A program made the translations under genes and the position numbers. The notes under the pieces are model-generated. The model was not told the DNA's origin, made no database searches, and worked only from the letters and a program-made list of their open reading frames with translations. A DNA stretch of 64,000 bases from Monoplex corrugatus (lineage: Eukaryota > Mollusca > Gastropoda > Littorinimorpha > Ranellidae). This document shows, piece after piece, positions 59,744-64,000 of the stretch (position 1 is its first letter; each line of letters starts with the position of its first letter). Location: positions 15,838,686 to 15,902,685 of the forward strand of contig JAPXFY010000023.1 of assembly GCA_030674185.1 (NCBI GenBank). The letters are read 5' to 3'.

Positions 59744-61306
59744 CAGAAATGAAGAACACATTATAAAAAAGAACTTTGAACGACCACCCATAATGAAAGA
59801 TGAAGTTAGAGCAGCACTGAAAAAAATGAAACCAGGAAAAGCCCCAGGACCAGACAACATTACTATAGAGATGATTGAAGCCCTGGAGGAATTTGGCATA
59901 GAAAAAATAACAGTCCTCCTAAATGAAATTTACGACACTGGAAAAATCCCCAATGTCAAAATCAATTTTCATTGCACTTCCAAAGAAGACAGGGGCTATA
60001 GAACGTGAACTCCATCGCACAATCACTTTGATGAGTCATGTAACAAAAATCCTGTTAAGAATAATCATGATGAGGACAGGGAATAGAATCAAAAGAGAAA
60101 TAGCAGAAGAACAGTGTGGATTTGTGGAAGGGAACGGAACTATTAATGCCATATACATCCTAAGAACTATCATAGAGAGGTCAATTGAGATGAATAAGCA
60201 TTTGTATTTATGCTTTGTTGACTATACCAAGGCTTTCGATCGGGTACGACATGAAGAATTGATCAACCAACTGGAGAGACTCGATGTTGATGGAAAAGAT
60301 CTATGAATAATCAGAAATATGTACTGGGAACAAACAGATGCAATGAGAATAGAAAACAATATAAGCTCTTTCCAAAACATCAAAAGAGGAGTCAGACAGG
60401 GTTGTGTTTTGTCAGCAGATCTGTTTTCACTTTACAGTGAAAACATCATGAGAAACCTAGAAGAAGACCCTGGATTAAAGGTTGGAGGAAAAATGATAAA
60501 CAACATTCGATACGCAGATGACACCGTGCTAGATGCAGAAAATGAAAGGGACCTACAAAACCTTGTGAATATACTAGAAATAGAAAGCAAAGGTAAGGGG
60601 TTGGAACTAAACACCAGGAAGACTGAAGTCGTGATCAGTAAAAAACATGAAATCCCCTCAGCAAAATAACAGCAAATGGCACAACCTTGACACAGGTTAA
60701 TAAGTTCAAATACCTGGGAACGGTCATTTCATCAGACGGCAGATGCACATCGGAAATAGCCGGCAGAATCGGCTGAGCCAAAACAGCATTCAAGAATATG
60801 ACAAGCATTCTTACCAACAAATGCATATCAATTAACATCAGGAAGAGAGTCCTTGAATGTTATATACAACCAATACTGTTGTACGGATGTGAGGGGTGGA
60901 CAGTCAGCAAGCAAAGCCAGAGCAAGATTGAGGCAGCCGAGATGTGGTTTCTAAGAAGAATGTTGAGAGTTCGATGGACAGCAAAGAAAACAAACGAACA
61001 GTCTTGATGGAGGCAGACACAAGTAGATCATTCATAAGGAAGATTCGGAAAAGATAGGCAACATTTATAGGTCATTTTATGAGGAAGGGGGATTTGGAGC
61101 ACCTGGTCACAACAGGAAAGCTGGAGGGAAAGAGAGCACCAGGTAGACCCAGGGAGAAAATGCTAGACGGACTTGTGGAGTGGCTGAAGACGAGGAGAGT
61201 GGAGGAGATGCTTGGGGCAACAAGAGATAGAGACAGATGGAAGTCCATGATCGCCAACGCCATGTGGCAAGGCACCTGATGATGATGATGATGATGATGA
61301 GAATAA
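59737..61306 (+). mobile_element. RTE-like LINE, 5'-truncated, inside a minisatellite unit
   Basis: AGAATAA occurs on both sides (59737-59743 and 61300-61306), bounding a 1556-bp insertion that ends in a GAT trinucleotide tail. The plus strand encodes the reverse transcriptase in pieces: MKDEVRAALKKMKPGKAPGP, LCFVDYTKAFDRVRHE, IKRGVRQGCVLSADLFSLYS, the catalytic IRYADDTVLDAENE, then the C-terminal LYGCEGWTVSKQS, AAEMWFLRRMLRVRW and EGKRAPGRPREKMLDGL. Frameshifts (about 59960, 60660 and 60995) and stops (60304 and 60774) inactivate it. It is the longest copy of the family also at 344-1047 and 26022-26293. Confidence 0.85.
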
Positions 61307-63785
61307 TAACTTCTTCCCTCTTGGACAATCCTTTTTGCCTCAGCCACAACAGCAGCTTCTCTCTTGGCCCATCATTTCTGCCTCAGCTAGAATAATAGCT
61401 TCTCTCTTGGCCCATCACTTCTGCCTCAGCTAGAATAATAGCTTCTCTCTTGGCCCATCATTTTTGCCTCAGCTAGAATAATAGCTTCTCTCTTGGCCCA
61501 TCATTTCTGCCTCAGCTAGAATAATAGCTTCTCTCTCTTGGCCCATCATTTGCCTCAGCTAAATAATAGCTTCTCTCTTGGCCCATCATTTTGCCTCAGC
61601 TAGAATAATAGCTTCTCTCTTGGCCCATCATTTTTGCCTCAGCTAGAATAATAGCTTCTCTCTTGGCCCATCATTTCTGCCTCAGCTAGAATAATAGCTT
61701 CTCTCTTGGCCCATCATTTCTGCCTCAGCTAGAATAATAGCTTCTCTCTTGGCCCATCATTTTGCCTCAGCTAGAATAATAGCTTCTTCTCTCTTGGCCC
61801 ATCATTTCTGCCTCAGCTAGAATAATAGCTTCTTCTCTCTTGGCCCATCATTTTTGCCTCAGCTAGAATAATAGCTTCTTCTCTCTTGGCCCATCATTTT
61901 GCCTCAGCTAGAATAATAGCTTCTCTCTTGGCCCATCATTTCTGCCTCAGCTAGAATAATAGCTTCTTCTCTCTGGCCCATCATTTCTGCCTCAGCTAGA
62001 ATAATAGCTTCTTTCCTCTTGGCCCATCATTTTTGCCTCAGCCACAACAGTAGCTTCTCTCTCTTGGCCCATCATTTTGCCTCAGCTAGAATAGCTTCTC
62101 TCTTGGCCCATCATTTCTGCCTCAGCTAGAATAATAGCTTCTCTCTTGGCCCATCATTTTTGACTCAGCTAGAATAATAGCTTCTCTCTTGGCCCATCAT
62201 TTTTGCCTCAGCTAGAATAATAGCTTCTTCTCTCTTGGCCCATCATTTTTGCCTCAGCTAGAATAATAGCTTCTTCTCTTTGGCCCATCATTTCTGCCTC
62301 AGCTAGAATAATAGCTTCTTTCCTCTTGGCCCATCATTTTTGCCTCAGCCACAACAGTAGCTTCTTCTCTCTTGGCCCATCATTTTTGCCTCAGCTAGAA
62401 TAGCTTCTCTCTTGGCCCATCATTTCTGCCTCAGCTAGAATAATAGCTTCTCTCTTGGCCCATCATTTCTGCCTCAGCTAGAATAATAGCTTCTCTCTTG
62501 GCCCATCACTTCTGCCTCAGCTAGAATAATAGCTTCTCTCTTGGCCCATCATTTTTGCCTCAGCTAGAATAATAGCTTCTTCTCTCTTGGCCCATCATTT
62601 CTGCCTCAGCTAGAATAATAGCTTCTTCTCTCTTGGCCCATCACTTCTGCCTCAGCTAGAATAATAGCTTCTCTCTTGGCCCATCATTTTTGCCTCAGCT
62701 AGAAATAATAGCTTCTTCTCTCTTGGCCCATCATTTTTGCCTCAGCTAGAATGGTAGCTTCTTCTCTCTTGGCCCATCATTTCTGCCTCAGCTAGAATAA
62801 TAGCTTCTTCTCTTTGGCCCATCATTTCTGCCTCAGCTAGAATAATAGCTTCTTCTCTTTGGCCCATCATTTCTGCCTCAGCTAGAATAATAGCTTCTCT
62901 TTGGCCCATCATTTCTGCTCAGCAAGAATAATAGCTTCTTTCCTCTTGGCCCATCATTTTTGCCTCAGCCACAACAGTAGCTTCTTCTCTCTTGGCCCAT
63001 CATTTTGCCTCAGCTAGAACAGCTTCTCTCTTGGCCCATCATTTTGCCTCAGCTAGAATAATAGCTTCTCTCTTGGCCCATCATTTTTGCCTCAGCTAGA
63101 ATAATAGCTTCTCTCTTGGCCCATCATTTTTGCCTCAGCTAGAATAATAGCTTCTTCTCTCTTGGCCCATCATTTTTGCCTCAGCTAATGGTAAGCTCTC
63201 TCTCTGCCATCATTCTGCCTCAGCTAGAATAATAGCTTCTTCTCTCTTGGCCCATCATTTCTGCCTCAGCTAGAATAATAGATTCTTCTCTTTGGCCCAT
63301 CATTTCTGCCTCAGCTAGAATAATAGCTTCTTCTCTCTTGGCCCATCATTTCTGCCTCAGCTAGAATGGTAGCTTCTTCTCTCTTGGCCCATCATTTCTG
63401 CCTCAGCTAGAATGATAGCTTCTTCTCTCTTGGCCCATCATTTCTGCCTCAGCTAGAATAATAGCTTCTTCTCTCTTGGCCCATCATTTCTGCCTCAGCT
63501 AGAATAATAGCTTCTTCTCTCTTGGCCCATCATTTCTGCTCAGCTAGAATAATAGGTTCTCTCTTGGCCCATCATTTTTGCCTCAGCTAGAATAATAGCT
63601 TCTTCTCTCTTGGCCCATCATTTTTGCCTCAGCTAGAATAATAGCTTCTCTCTTGGCCCATCATTTCTGCCTCAGCTAGAATAATAGCTTCTTCTCTCTT
63701 GGCCCATCATTTCTGCCTCAGCTAGAATAATAGCTTCTTCTCTCTTGGCCCATCATTTCTGCCTCAGCTAGAATGATAGCTTCTT
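61307..63785. repeat. 43-46-bp minisatellite, main array, ~55 units
   Basis: Core TTGGCCCATCATTTCTGCCT with CAGCTAGAATAATAGCTTCT; units differ by presence of an extra TCT. A second variant with CAGCCACAACAGTAGC recurs at about 62.04, 62.34 and 62.95 kb in similar context, indicating larger duplicated blocks of several units. The edge unit at 63785 lies about 35 bp from the donor of the candidate 63821 exon. Confidence 0.97.
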
Positions 63786-63820
63786 TGGCCAAATCTTCTG
63801 TGGTGTATGCTTTTTCTCAC

Positions 63821-63894
63821 CTTGGTGATAAATTCAAGATTAGCACTCGGTACATCTGTTCTTGGAGGAACAAGCCCTTGACATTCACCACATC
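63821..63894 (-). CDS. Candidate 5' exon of the coiled-coil gene
   Basis: The minus strand has a possible acceptor ATGAGGAG, then 74 bases reading (x)CGECQGLVPPRTDVPSANLE followed by FITK, then the strong donor GTGAGA. It ends in phase 0 as the 56946 exon requires. The stretch GECQGLVPP loosely resembles the last strand of SKICH domains (G.V.G.S.P), which precede the coiled coil in TAX1BP1/CALCOCO proteins. That resemblance is weak and inferred. The acceptor has a poor pyrimidine tract and the start could differ. Upstream exons lie outside the window. Confidence 0.35.
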
Positions 63895-64000
63895 CTCCTC
63901 ATTCTTCCATTCCAACACACACCATAATGAGAGGTAGGAGCTTAGCTGATCCAAAAGTTGTTAAAGATCTTGCCCGGTTCTTAATCTCATTGCCCTGAAC

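Overview
This window is eukaryotic and looks like an invertebrate nuclear genome, probably an aquatic animal such as a mollusc. The reasons are small exons with GT-AG splice sites in very long introns, RTE-type LINEs with short trinucleotide tails, a tRNA-derived SINE, mariner, hAT and piggyBac relics, and long CA/TG and GA microsatellites. No bacterial operon, CRISPR or phage signal is present. The taxon is an inference; nothing in the sequence names it.

The only host gene I can support lies on the minus strand. Its exons run from about 63.9 kb (5' side) down to 14.35 kb (3' end): 63894-63821, 56946-56803, 47600-47414, 36554-36367, 33840-33778, possibly 33501-33454, 27484-27420, 16574-16508, and a terminal exon 14558-14348 with a stop codon. 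Phases match at the junctions 63.8/56.9, 56.8/47.6, 47.4/36.5, 36.4/33.8 and 16.5/14.56 kb. The 27.4 kb exon does not join the 16.5 kb exon in phase, so at least one exon is unseen or one model is wrong. The protein is mostly coiled coil and ends in two Cys/His zinc fingers. This resembles the TAX1BP1/CALCOCO/optineurin-type ubiquitin-binding adaptors. The 5' end lies beyond the window.

Almost everything else is intron or flank made of tandem repeats and transposons. Large arrays include a 60-bp unit (9.1-10.07 kb), 40 bp (10.6-12.2), 47 bp (14.6-16.4), 26/44 bp (16.9-18.65), 69 bp inside a dispersed repeat (18.9-20.06), 37 bp (27.5-31.5), 49 bp (31.5-32.6), 27 bp (34.0-35.5), 52 bp (36.6-44.4), 60 bp (48.3-48.95), 55 bp (49.1-51.3) and 43-46 bp (61.3-63.8). 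Several arrays sit directly upstream of 3' splice sites of the host gene.

Mobile elements can be read at base level because many landed in repeats whose empty state is visible. They are: a 3.44-kb RTE-like LINE at 52.9-56.4 kb with an inverted 5' half (twin-priming structure) and an 11-bp target duplication; a 1350-bp mariner-like element with 33-bp terminal inverted repeats and a frameshifted transposase (57.8-59.1 kb); a second RTE-like LINE inside a minisatellite unit (59.7-61.3 kb); a hAT-like element (44.4-45.7 kb); three distinct TTAA-flanked piggyBac-like elements (20.8-21.9, 25.2-25.9, 26.6-27.3 kb); and a recurrent 190-bp composite, in which one palindromic TTAA MITE sits inside another. 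LINE fragments, a foldback element, a dispersed 550-bp repeat, a SINE and a Ty3/gypsy gag relic fill the rest. Long open frames inside the arrays are by-products of repeat periods divisible by three.

Parts of the 52-bp array (about 38.3-44.2 kb) and the 37-bp array (about 28.3-31.5 kb) carry dense single-base deletions that look like long-read assembly noise rather than biology.
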